A stretch of 42,881 bases of DNA from a virus. Below are positions 1-7,181 of the stretch, one piece after another. Both the position numbers and the translations under genes were made by a program. The stretch covers positions 1 to 42,881 of the IMG/VR virus record IMGVR_UViG_3300027852_000074; one strand, written 5' to 3'. Every line of letters starts with the position of its first letter. Position 1 is the first letter of the stretch. The notes under the pieces are model-generated. The model did not search any database. It had not been told where the DNA came from and worked only from the letters and a program-made list of their open reading frames with translations.

Positions 1-148
1 CCTTTGCCCATGTGTTTTCTTACCAATGCTTACTACTACATGGGTGCTCTGGGTTGCGCTCTAACGTTAGTTTGCGATGTAGCTGTGCCATGTCTAGTGC
101 TGCTACCCTGTCGGGGTGTAGTTGTTGCTTGTTTGTGCCTGGTAGGAC
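1..148. repeat. Left copy of 148-bp terminal direct repeat
   Basis: These 148 bases recur at 42734-42881 with one difference: A at position 22 against T at 42755. This is what an assembly of a circular or circularly permuted genome gives when it runs past its own start. The left-copy base makes a TAA stop in the leftward initiator gene, and the right-copy base keeps that gene open, so the left base is more likely an error or a minority variant. A physical terminal repeat is the alternative. Confidence 0.93.
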
Positions 149-643
149 TTCTTGTGCTGCAGACTGCTTGCTTTTGTCCGTAGTAGTAGTGGCAGTAGTA
201 AGATCACGCGATTTAACATTTCTAATATTATTCTTCTCCGATTCCGATTCCGATTCCGAATAGACGGACATATGTTGACACGTGTTGTCACGTGCTGTCA
301 TGTGACAGCGGGCGTCTTCAGGTAGTGGATATTTTGGAGTTTTTGCTCTTAGCCTATTGTGTTCCATAAATGTTGTAAATTTACCGTATTTACGTTCACC
401 TGCAGAGTAGAGTTGGATAATGTTATTTTCGGATAGCTCTTTTAACCAAATTTCTATACTACCAGTATCAACTCCGCTATGTAGTGGAAAGCAGGAGCCC
501 TTGATTATACTAGAGTCAGCCATGAACAGCCCGTAGTCGTCTGTAGTAGTAAGTAGTCTATAGAACAACCGCTCTGCGTGTGCGCTAATCTGGGCTAGTG
601 TAGTGGATGTACGTATGGATTCCTTAATTATACGATTAGGCAT
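20..643 (-). CDS. Phage replication initiator (O/DnaD-like), N-terminal 207 residues; stop is probably artefactual
   Basis: The start of the leftward replication operon. The N-terminus (MPNRIIKESIRTS, later AERLFYRLLTTTDDYGLF at residues 23-40) matches the winged-helix N-terminal domain of phage replisome organisers, which bind origin iterons and load the helicase. ATG 643 is preferred over ATG 673 because an AGGA sits just upstream and the family begins MPNRIIKES. Residues 129-136 are a Ser-Glu repeat from a GATTCC hexanucleotide repeat. The frame ends at a TAA (20-22) that depends on base 22. With the other terminal-repeat copy it continues through the circle junction to 42510, giving 288 residues. 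Decameric iterons lie inside the gene (271-310) and over its start (641-686). Confidence 0.85.
   Translation of the reverse strand: MPNRIIKESIRTSTTLAQISAHAERLFYRLLTTTDDYGLFMADSSIIKGSCFPLHSGVDTGSIEIWLKELSENNIIQLYSAGERKYGKFTTFMEHNRLRAKTPKYPLPEDARCHMTARDNTCQHMSVYSESESESEKNNIRNVKSRDLTTATTTTDKSKQSAAQEVLPGTNKQQLHPDRVAALDMAQLHRKLTLERNPEHPCSSKHW
271..310. repeat. Intragenic decameric iterons (origin candidate)
   Basis: Four consecutive 10-bp units (tatgttgaca, cgtgttgtca, cgtgctgtca, tgtgacagcg) share a TGYTGWCA core. The last two form an inverted repeat, GCTGTCA-TG-TGACAGC. They lie inside the initiator gene, next to a hexanucleotide repeat, like the O-binding iterons of lambda. The origin role is an inference. 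Confidence 0.55.
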
Positions 644-686
644 ATGCTGTCCTATGACAACGTATGACAACATGTGCTGTCATATG
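641..686. repeat. Second iteron cluster over the initiator start
   Basis: Units of about 10 bp repeat the same core in both orientations: tatgctgtcc, tatgacaacg, tatgacaaca, tgtgctgtca. ATGACAAC is the reverse complement of GTTGTCAT, the core also found at 271-310. The cluster covers the initiator's ribosome binding site and start codon, so binding here could autoregulate the gene as well as take part in origin function. Confidence 0.55.
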
Positions 687-807
687 AAAAAATGCCCCAA
701 CGCTAGTTTCCACTCAGGAGCAGATAGGCCCGGCGAAGGTCTTTCTAGCGTTGGAGCAAAATAAAGTTTTTAGAGTTACCTCCCAAGTGAGACCTAGTTT
801 TCGCCGG
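687..807 (-). promoter_or_regulatory. Structured leader of the initiator transcript: attenuator or pseudoknot candidate
   Basis: Read on the minus strand, arm 757-745 pairs with 706-694 over 13 positions, including one G-U wobble that exists only in minus-strand RNA (A755/C696 on the plus strand). It is followed by six T (692-687). A second helix, 807-800 plus 794-790 with 742-730, has one arm inside the loop of the first. The two helices therefore form an H-type pseudoknot or compete like an antiterminator and a terminator. The mechanism is an inference. Confidence 0.5.
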
Positions 808-888
808 ATCTGTGTTTTGATTATTAATGACAGGTTGGTGGGGGGTTTGTCAATTTAAAAAGCAACAATTTTAATGTGGAATAAAAGT

Positions 889-929
889 TGTGCCATTGTG
901 TGCCATTGTGTGCCAGGTTGTGCCATTGT
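889..929. repeat. Four direct decamer repeats (TGTGCCATTG type)
   Basis: TGTGCCATTG occurs in head-to-tail register four times; the third copy reads TGTGCCAGGT. The 10-bp period puts the copies on one face of the helix, as expected for a regulator or initiator binding cooperatively. The motif is unrelated to the TGYTGWCA iterons on the left and lies about 120 bp before the first rightward gene. Confidence 0.6.
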
Positions 930-1052
930 ATCGTGATTTATTGTTAAATATCTTATTAAGACTTTTTCGACCATTATTTTTATTCTGATCCTTGACAAGT
1001 AGCAAAGTAGTGTCACAATATAATCACAATGACGGTTACAAAAGGAGATATC

Positions 1053-1427
1053 ATGGACAAATCGAGATTAAACAAGGATAGCGCTTTATTAGCAAAACTA
1101 AACCACGTAGAAAGAATAGAATTTGCATTGTTTTGTGCTGAAAGCACGAAGGTTCTTTACACAAAAGATAACGAGCTTAACAAGCGGCTACAGGAAGTAA
1201 GAAATTGGCTTACTTTAGGCGTTGGCGAGCTTCCAGCAAAGCTTAGTCCTTGTGGAAAAACGAAAGAATATTATGCTATTAGCGCTTTTAATTCAGCCGT
1301 TGATACTGCACTTGAGTCGGCGAATTCTATAGGAAATGCATTGCTTGCTGCCTTTTACTCTGAGCGGGCGATTGGCCCCAACCAAGAAAAATTAAATCAA
1401 GATTTTCTAAAGCTAGCAACTAGCTAA
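1053..1427 (+). CDS. Hypothetical early protein, 124 aa
   Basis: First gene of the rightward unit. ATG 1053 follows an AAGGAG seven bases upstream; an in-frame ATG at 1029 would put that site inside the gene. The product is soluble, mostly helical and has no motif I recognise. The 26 bases that carry its ribosome binding site and start recur almost exactly before the next gene (1444-1469), so the two are probably translated alike. Confidence 0.7.
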   Translation: MDKSRLNKDSALLAKLNHVERIEFALFCAESTKVLYTKDNELNKRLQEVRNWLTLGVGELPAKLSPCGKTKEYYAISAFNSAVDTALESANSIGNALLAAFYSERAIGPNQEKLNQDFLKLATS

Positions 1428-1465
1428 TCGAGAAGTCAAAAAAGACGGTTACAAAAGGAGACATC

Positions 1466-1687
1466 ATGGTTTTTAAGTCTTACGAATTGGCAGGATATTT
1501 TGCTGCAGATCACAAAACAGAGCCAGAAATGATCAGAGTGTCAGTAGAAATACCCAGAGATTTGTATGCTGCAATACTAAAAATACACGAATATGGTAAT
1601 GATTGCTGGGGCCTGCAAGATACCTTTGAAGAAACGTTAAAAAGTTTACTTGCTGAGGGCGTTGATTCGGTAAGCGTGGAGATTTAA
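1466..1687 (+). CDS. Hypothetical early protein, paralogue of the 1912-2124 product
   Basis: A 73-residue protein behind a copy of the leader used by the preceding gene. Residues 23-69 (RVSVEIPRDLYAAILKIHEYG and on) resemble the product of 1912-2124 (KITLEISEDLYKRIMEIHDYG). A short strand followed by helices recalls ribbon-helix-helix proteins, but I cannot confirm a DNA-binding fold. It abuts the next start directly. Confidence 0.65.
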   Translation: MVFKSYELAGYFAADHKTEPEMIRVSVEIPRDLYAAILKIHEYGNDCWGLQDTFEETLKSLLAEGVDSVSVEI

Positions 1688-1894
1688 ATGAAAACTAGCA
1701 AAAACATATCTGATTTTGGAATTGAATACGATTCGCTGGAAAGTGTGCTGTGTATTCTTATAGACAAGATCAATAGTTCTGGGATTACTCACCAAGAGCT
1801 AATTAGCGCTTCTCGGGCTTTCAGGGAACACAATCCCAAGGGATGGAAGCAGCTAGATGATCTTTTACGTGAGTTTATTGGATATATTAACTGA
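1688..1894 (+). CDS. Hypothetical early protein, 68 aa
   Basis: ATG follows the TAA of the previous gene with no gap, so translation is probably coupled. The product looks helical and acidic, without recognisable motifs. It lies between the two paralogous small proteins and probably belongs to the same early, host-directed set; function unknown. Confidence 0.6.
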   Translation: MKTSKNISDFGIEYDSLESVLCILIDKINSSGITHQELISASRAFREHNPKGWKQLDDLLREFIGYIN

Positions 1895-1911
1895 TAGGAG
1901 AAAAACAAGAA

Positions 1912-2124
1912 ATGAAAACTAGCCAACCTGTAAAAATTACATTGGAAATATCGGAAGATCTGTACAAAAGAATTATGGAAATACATGATTATGGTGCAAA
2001 GCAATTTGATATTGGCTTTGGCCTTAACCACACAATTAAGCATTTGCTTAAAGATGGAACTGAATTCGCTGAAGAAGGAATGAGGCGTATTCAAGCCAGT
2101 CTTAGGCTAAACGAGGAGGATTAA
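1912..2124 (+). CDS. Hypothetical early protein, paralogue of the 1466-1687 product
   Basis: A 70-residue protein with a GGAG-type ribosome binding site. The N-terminal strand plus helix (KITLEISEDLYKRIMEIHDYG) aligns with the gene two places upstream, suggesting duplication. The strand-helix-helix layout allows a ribbon-helix-helix fold. Function unknown. Confidence 0.65.
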   Translation: MKTSQPVKITLEISEDLYKRIMEIHDYGAKQFDIGFGLNHTIKHLLKDGTEFAEEGMRRIQASLRLNEED

Positions 2125-2125
2125 A

Positions 2126-2323
2126 GTGGAAGACGAAACTAAAACTACTCTCAGGATGCCAGGTCGATTAAATGACGAAATCGAGGATTTTATCTCTTAT
2201 TACTATGAAAATAAACATGTCGCGTTGTCCAAAAATGAGGCTATTTTATGTTTAATTAGGCGCTCTTTGGATGAAAAAGAATTTTATCAAAAAGAAAAAC
2301 TTGATTTAGATAAAATAATTTAG
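2126..2323 (+). CDS. Ribbon-helix-helix (Arc/CopG-like) regulator
   Basis: A 65-residue protein with a GTG start behind AGGAGG. Residues 5-12 (TKTTLRMP) form the N-terminal strand typical of Arc/MetJ proteins, followed by LNDEIEDFISYYYE and SKNEAILCLIRRSL as the two helices. Such dimers bind short operators as repressors. It ends the early unit before a terminator, so it may act on the repeats at 889-929 or on its own promoter; the target is an inference. Confidence 0.7.
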   Translation: MEDETKTTLRMPGRLNDEIEDFISYYYENKHVALSKNEAILCLIRRSLDEKEFYQKEKLDLDKII

Positions 2324-2389
2324 TATAAAGTTACCCGTCCTTTTGGCCTCCCAAAAACAAAACGGATTTTGGTGCATGACACCAGGAAG

Positions 2390-2426
2390 ATCCCAGTTCC
2401 TACTCTAACTGGGATTTCTTCTTTTT
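2390..2426 (+). terminator. Rho-independent terminator after the early genes
   Basis: ATCCCAGTT (2390-2398) pairs with AACTGGGAT (2407-2415) across an 8-base loop and is followed by TTCTTCTTTTT. It separates the early genes from the packaging and head operon at 2473, which therefore needs its own promoter or antitermination. Confidence 0.8.
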
Positions 2427-2472
2427 GGGTTGCCTCTTTCCTGTTTTATTTGCTATGTGCTAAGATGATCCC

Positions 2473-2907
2473 ATGGAAGAAAAATCAAAAAGAGGTGCTA
2501 AACTAAAGTTAACGCCACAGGTTTGCAAAGATATTTGTGGCGGTATAAGTATTGGCTTAAGTCTTAAAGATGCATCCAAAGCGGCAGGTGTAAGTTATGA
2601 CACCGTCGTGCGTTGGAAGCGTGACGGTAAAAACGCTACTGAAGGCCCACAATATGAGTTTGCCAGAGAATTTGAACAGGCAATCATTGATAGAAAAAGT
2701 CATTTACTAGGTATTATTTGGCAAGCTGCAAGCCCAAAGAACTGGACTGCTGCAGCCTGGCTGTTAGAGCGATTACATGGCGAGGAGTTTTGCAAAAGCA
2801 TAAAGCAGTACGAATCTCAAGAGCAAGCCGAAGAAATACAACAACAAAGAGCGCAGTTAAGGGCTATTATAGGCGGAAAAGCAAAAGCCAATGGAAAGCA
2901 ACAATAA
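2473..2907 (+). CDS. Terminase small subunit-like protein
   Basis: This 144-residue protein probably recognises phage DNA and presents it to the large terminase. Residues 36-51 (KDASKAAGVSYDTVVRWKR region) form a helix-turn-helix like those of small terminases, and the middle (SPKNWTAAAWLLERLHGEEF) is a phrase common in such proteins. A charged, Gln-rich C-terminus follows. It lies two genes before the large subunit, the usual place. Confidence 0.75.
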   Translation: MEEKSKRGAKLKLTPQVCKDICGGISIGLSLKDASKAAGVSYDTVVRWKRDGKNATEGPQYEFAREFEQAIIDRKSHLLGIIWQAASPKNWTAAAWLLERLHGEEFCKSIKQYESQEQAEEIQQQRAQLRAIIGGKAKANGKQQ

Positions 2908-3109
2908 AGAAGAAATCACCAAACCTGATATAGTATTGCCTAAGACATTGGATAATGGAGGGATCCAGGTACAAGTAAAAGTTGCAAATAATAAAGTATT
3001 AATCAATTTTGCAAATGCAGTAAAACATATTTGGATGGAACCTAAACAGGCTGCAGTATTAGCAAATTCTATTAAGGCGGCAATACTTAAAATAAGAATT
3101 AAAAGATAA
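2891..3109 (+). CDS. Hypothetical protein, 72 aa
   Basis: The start overlaps the end of the small terminase by 17 bases in another frame. The sequence EPKQAAVLANSIKAAILKI resembles the C-terminal helix of many small phage proteins but gives no function. Its place between the terminase subunits suggests a late accessory role. Confidence 0.6.
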   Translation: MESNNKEEITKPDIVLPKTLDNGGIQVQVKVANNKVLINFANAVKHIWMEPKQAAVLANSIKAAILKIRIKR

Positions 3110-3116
3110 ATCATAT

Positions 3117-4493
3117 ATGACTGTTGATTTGCCAGACTGGAAACGTGATCTGCCTACCTTTGCTCAATATCTTTCAAATAATCGCTGGAAACCCTATAAG
3201 CATTTAAAATACATTTCAGAGACAATTATAAAAAATCTTTATAGCGGTGGACGATTTATTATAAATACACCACCAAGACATGGGAAGTCAGAATTAATTT
3301 CTCATTGGTTGCCAGTTTGGTATTTGGATGCATACCCAGAGCGCTGGGTTTTGCTTTCTTCTTACGAGGCGAGCATCGCCACAGACTGGGGTCGCAAGGT
3401 TAGAGATACTTTGCAAAACAATGAATGCTGGACAAATATCAGGCAGGATGTAAGGGCGGCTAATCGTTGGTATACTCCAGAAGGCGGCGGCATGGTTACT
3501 TGTGGCGTTGGTGGGCCATTAACTGGGCGTGGTGGTAATCTTTTAATCATCGATGATCCCATTAAAAACTGGGAGGAGGCATATTCGCCAACTTATCGCA
3601 GAAGGTTGATTGATTGGTTTAATTCTACTTATTATACGCGTGGAGAACCAAATGCTACCATGATTGTAATTCAGACAAGGTGGCATCAAAACGATTTAGC
3701 CGGCTGGCTAATGGCTGAACATGCAGACGACTGGACAATTATTAACCTGCCAGCAATTGCCGAAGATAATGACGCGCTAGGAAGAAAACCAGGGGAGGCG
3801 CTTTGCCCAGAGAGATATGATATTAATGCTCTAGAAAAAATTAAAGTCAGTACCGGATCTAAGGTTTGGACTTCGCTATATCAACAACGACCAGCTCCGT
3901 CTGAGGGATCTGTGTTTAGACACGACTGGATTAGGTTCTGGGAAGAGTTGCCAGCAATAGAGCGCGTAATACAATCTTGGGACATGGCCTTCAAGGACTC
4001 AGGTTCTAGTTCTTATGTTGTAGGTCAGATTTGGGGACAGGCAGGTGCAAACTTTTATCTGCTTGATCAGGTACGTGAGCAAATGGATTTTGTGCGTACA
4101 CTTCATGCGGTAGGTGCATTGTCTAAAAAATGGCCAGAGTCCAGGGCCAAGCTAATTGAAGACAAGGCAAATGGACCCGCCATTATTTCAGCGCTAAAAT
4201 CTCAACTGTCAGGTATTAAAGCAATTTCACCAAGGGGATCTAAGGAATCTCGTGCCAATGCAGTTGCTCCCTTGTGGGAAGCTGGGAACGTATTTTTACC
4301 TACACCTAAACTATATCCATGGGTAAACGATTACATTGACGAATTAACAACGTTTCCGGCGGCGGCAAATGACGACCAGGTTGACTCCACAACGCAAGCA
4401 CTTAGCCACTTAGACGATAGAAAAACTCAAGCAATACAAGACATTAAAATACCTGAATTGACGCAAGCCAGCCCGTGGAGTATGTTCCATTGA
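3117..4493 (+). CDS. terL: Terminase large subunit (ATPase and nuclease)
   Basis: The 458-residue motor that cuts and pumps DNA into the prohead. The N-terminal ATPase has a Walker A-like loop, TPPRHGKSE (residues 51-59), and Walker B LLIIDD (142-147). The C-terminal RNase H-like nuclease has acidic residues at QSWDMAF (Asp289), IEDK (348-349) and NDDQVD (419-423). Length and layout fit a full terminase of the Terminase_6 type. It sits directly before the portal gene. Whether packaging is headful or site-specific cannot be read here. Confidence 0.93.
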   Translation: MTVDLPDWKRDLPTFAQYLSNNRWKPYKHLKYISETIIKNLYSGGRFIINTPPRHGKSELISHWLPVWYLDAYPERWVLLSSYEASIATDWGRKVRDTLQNNECWTNIRQDVRAANRWYTPEGGGMVTCGVGGPLTGRGGNLLIIDDPIKNWEEAYSPTYRRRLIDWFNSTYYTRGEPNATMIVIQTRWHQNDLAGWLMAEHADDWTIINLPAIAEDNDALGRKPGEALCPERYDINALEKIKVSTGSKVWTSLYQQRPAPSEGSVFRHDWIRFWEELPAIERVIQSWDMAFKDSGSSSYVVGQIWGQAGANFYLLDQVREQMDFVRTLHAVGALSKKWPESRAKLIEDKANGPAIISALKSQLSGIKAISPRGSKESRANAVAPLWEAGNVFLPTPKLYPWVNDYIDELTTFPAAANDDQVDSTTQALSHLDDRKTQAIQDIKIPELTQASPWSMFH

Positions 4494-4494
4494 T

Positions 4495-5817
4495 ATGGAC
4501 AATTCACGCCGAAAATATACACGAAAAAAACAATCTTCCAATAAAGATACTGGCCGCAGAGTAAGCCAATTAACCACTGAGCTTGGGACTACTGGGCTAA
4601 AAACTTCATCTGGCCAAATAACTGAAGAGTTCTTAACCCAGCTTGATGGAGAAAAGGGATTAAGGGTCTATCGTGAAATGGCAGAGAATGATCCTACGGT
4701 GTCTGCTGTTTTGTTTGCAATTGAAATGCTTATACGTTCTGTTCATTGGAGCGCTGAGCCAGTTACTCAGGAAAAAGAAGACGTGGAGCGAGCTGAATTC
4801 TTAGAATCCTGCTTGCAAGACATGGAACTTCCTTTTACTGAGGTTATTAGCGAAATATTAACTATGCTTCCGTATGGTTTTTCTATCCATGAAATAGTTT
4901 ATAAACTTCGTATGGGTAGGACTACAAAATCACAATCAAATTATGATGATGCAAAAATAGGCTGGAAAAAACTCCCAATTAGAGCACAAGATACTATTGA
5001 TCTTTGGAACCTAACTGATAAAGGCGAGTTAGAAAGCATAACTCAAGTAGCACCTCCAAACTATAATTCAACAATAATCCCATCGGAAAAGTTTTTGCTT
5101 TTTAGAACGGCTGCAAGATATGGAAACCCTCAAGGACGATCAATTTTGCGTAGTGCATATAGGCCATGGTATTTCAAAAAGAAAATCGAAGAGTTTGAGG
5201 CAATAGGCGTAGAGCGAGATCTTGCTGGATTGCCAACTGCTTATGTTCCTCCAGAGCTTCTTTATGAAAATGCAGGGGCTAAAGAAAAAGCAATGCTCGC
5301 AGAAATAAAGAAGATTGTGCGCAACGTGCGCATGGATAGTCAAATGGGGATTGTCTTCCCACAAGCTTTTGATGACTCCGGCAATCGTCTTTATGAATTT
5401 AAACTATTATCTGCTCCGGGCGGTAAGCAATTTAGCACAAACGAGATAATTGTTAGATATGATCAGCGGATAGCTATGACCGTGTTAGCTGATTTCATTT
5501 TGATGGGACAATCGAATGTTGGATCTTTTGCGTTGTCTAGCTCTAAAACAATGATGTTTTCTACTGCGCTTGGAGCTTGGCTGGATTCAATCGCTAGCAT
5601 GTTTAACCGAGAGGCAATACCCAAGTTATTTGCAGTAAATGGCTGGACTGGCCCTGTGCCAAAACTGATGCATGGAGATATTGAAACCCCAGATCTTGGC
5701 GAGCTTGGCGGCTATGTTACGGCGCTTGCTAATGCTGGCGCTTCTTTGTTTCCTGATGACAAGCTTGAAAGGCACTTGAGGAGGATGGCAAGATTGCCAG
5801 AGCCAGAGGTAAAGTAG
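4495..5817 (+). CDS. Portal protein (Mu gp29 / DUF935-like)
   Basis: A 440-residue protein forming the ring at the DNA entry vertex. The early segment RVYREMAENDPTVSAVLFAIEMLIRSVHW and the later MGQSNVGSFALSS phrase are typical of DUF935-type portals. It starts just after the large terminase and is followed by the Mu F-like gene, the standard packaging order. The N-terminus is basic and low in complexity. Confidence 0.87.
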   Translation: MDNSRRKYTRKKQSSNKDTGRRVSQLTTELGTTGLKTSSGQITEEFLTQLDGEKGLRVYREMAENDPTVSAVLFAIEMLIRSVHWSAEPVTQEKEDVERAEFLESCLQDMELPFTEVISEILTMLPYGFSIHEIVYKLRMGRTTKSQSNYDDAKIGWKKLPIRAQDTIDLWNLTDKGELESITQVAPPNYNSTIIPSEKFLLFRTAARYGNPQGRSILRSAYRPWYFKKKIEEFEAIGVERDLAGLPTAYVPPELLYENAGAKEKAMLAEIKKIVRNVRMDSQMGIVFPQAFDDSGNRLYEFKLLSAPGGKQFSTNEIIVRYDQRIAMTVLADFILMGQSNVGSFALSSSKTMMFSTALGAWLDSIASMFNREAIPKLFAVNGWTGPVPKLMHGDIETPDLGELGGYVTALANAGASLFPDDKLERHLRRMARLPEPEVK

Positions 5818-5818
5818 C

Positions 5819-6103
5819 ATGATATCAGAATTGGAAAGGATGTATAAATTTGAGCGTACTTTATTAGACGAGCTAGACGTGCTGGACGGGTTAGTTGCAA
5901 TGGGAGAATTTGATAGATCACAGTTTTTTGAACAACGCAGATTATTAATAAAGAAATTAGAGGGAGTTCAAGAGCGAATACACGACGCAATAGTACGCCT
6001 TGACTGTGGACATGGCAGGGTATTTTGCCACTTTGACAGAGAAGCACAGTTTAGAATTAACGCAGCAATTGAGCATCAGAATTATTTTGAGGATTATTTA
6101 TAA
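5819..6103 (+). CDS. Hypothetical helical protein, 94 aa
   Basis: Starts one base after the portal stop, so it is probably coupled to it. The product is acidic and helical with a DCGHGRVFCHF segment, but the spacing of Cys and His does not clearly make a zinc site. Its place between portal and Mu F-like protein suggests a head role; function unknown. Confidence 0.6.
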   Translation: MISELERMYKFERTLLDELDVLDGLVAMGEFDRSQFFEQRRLLIKKLEGVQERIHDAIVRLDCGHGRVFCHFDREAQFRINAAIEHQNYFEDYL

Positions 6104-6141
6104 CACTTAGTGTCTATTGGCACGGAAGTTAAGGAATCAAA

Positions 6142-6285
6142 ATGAACAGAAAAGAACTTGAAGAGGTAGTGTTAAATTTGGAAAAGCGAGTAAGTGCACT
6201 AGAAAAAAAGCCTGTTGCTAAGGTAACATCGATAAAGACCGAAACTAAGCCTAATAAGATTGAGATAAGCACAAATAAAAAATAG
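6142..6285 (+). CDS. Small coiled-coil protein, 47 aa
   Basis: ATG 6142 follows AAGGA. Residues 5-23 (ELEEVVLNLEKRVSALEKK) show a heptad pattern for a short coiled coil; the rest is Lys/Thr rich and probably disordered. The gene fills the gap between the previous gene and the Mu F-like gene and is in the same operon. Function unknown. Confidence 0.5.
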   Translation: MNRKELEEVVLNLEKRVSALEKKPVAKVTSIKTETKPNKIEISTNKK

Positions 6286-6299
6286 TTGTATCAACTCTG

Positions 6300-7181
6300 A
6301 TGTATCTCCCTATTAGAAAGGCGCTTCCACGTAAGCGTGTATTGCCTAAGCAGCGAGCCGTATTTACTGCTGCTGGTAAGATTGAAAATGACATTGCTAA
6401 GTATTTAGAGCGTGCTTTAAAAGATCTTAGAGACAGCGTATCACTTCGCAAATTAGCGAAGATTTTACCGAGCGCAACTGATGAAGAGATTTTTAAGGTT
6501 CTTCATGCTAGCGGCATTGATGTAATAGCGACCGGTCTATCAGAAGAACTTGGATCTGGCCTTGCTGCAGGGGCAAAGCTTGCGGCAAAAGATGTAGGCA
6601 AGGTTGCGGTACTTGATATGCTGCGACCAAAAGTTACTGAATGGCTAAAAGAATACTCGGCTGAATTGGTTAAGGGAATAGATAAAACTTCAAGAGAGGC
6701 GCTTCGTAAAACAATCGAGGATGGCGTTTTACGTGGTAGATCTCCAATGCAAATGGCAAAAGATTTACAGCGAAGCTTGGGATTGACAGAGCGACAGGCT
6801 GGGGCTGTGTTAAGAAAACGTGAAGCTTTAGAAGCTGCGGGAATTAAGCCAGACAGAATAGAGACAATAATTAATCAGTATTCTAATAAATTACTTAAAC
6901 AGCGAGCGGAAGTAATTGCTAGAACAGAGTCTATAAAAGCAATTAATCAAGGAAGAAAAGAGCTGTGGGGCCAGCTTGTAGAAGATGGTGCGATAAGTCC
7001 CAAGGTGATACAGGAATGGATAACAGCAGAGGACGAGCGGGTTTGTCCCATATGCGCACCAATGGATGGCCAGCGTAAAAAAATTGGAGAAAACTTTATA
7101 GGCGGCGATGGTAGCTCGACCGATGTCCCGCCAATTCACCCAAATTGTAGATGTACCGTTGTATTAGTTGAGGCAAGATAA
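6300..7181 (+). CDS. Mu F-like minor head protein
   Basis: A 293-residue minor capsid protein. The C-terminal third has the Mu F signature: AEVIARTES, then EWITAEDERVCPICAPMDGQ and PPIHPNCRCTVV, with Cys and His residues likely to bind metal. The N-terminal half is helical. In relatives the protein is associated with the portal and takes part in head assembly or DNA ejection. It overlaps the following gene by one base. Confidence 0.85.
   Translation: MYLPIRKALPRKRVLPKQRAVFTAAGKIENDIAKYLERALKDLRDSVSLRKLAKILPSATDEEIFKVLHASGIDVIATGLSEELGSGLAAGAKLAAKDVGKVAVLDMLRPKVTEWLKEYSAELVKGIDKTSREALRKTIEDGVLRGRSPMQMAKDLQRSLGLTERQAGAVLRKREALEAAGIKPDRIETIINQYSNKLLKQRAEVIARTESIKAINQGRKELWGQLVEDGAISPKVIQEWITAEDERVCPICAPMDGQRKKIGENFIGGDGSSTDVPPIHPNCRCTVVLVEAR

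Larger units (their letters stand above)
644..1052. promoter_or_regulatory. Divergent control region between leftward and rightward operons
   Basis: This 409-bp stretch holds no convincing gene. From left to right it has the iteron cluster at the initiator start, a structured leader for the leftward transcript (687-807), a TTGACA on the minus strand (848-853) that could be a -35 element, four direct decamers (889-929), and TTGACA (992-997) with TATAAT (1019-1024) before the first rightward gene. The 21-bp gap between those two boxes is too long for a standard sigma-70 promoter, so the promoter positions stay uncertain. Confidence 0.6.

Noticed and set aside
12-263. Plus-strand frame of 83 codons at the left end
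   Set aside because: It is antisense to the initiator gene and low in complexity from the microsatellite.
279-295. Extra parS-like sites around CACGTG in the iterons
   Set aside because: They match only the central six bases; the decamer register explains them better.
992-1024. TTGACA and TATAAT as one sigma-70 promoter
   Set aside because: The 21-bp spacer is too long for a standard promoter; one box may be chance, so no promoter was annotated separately.
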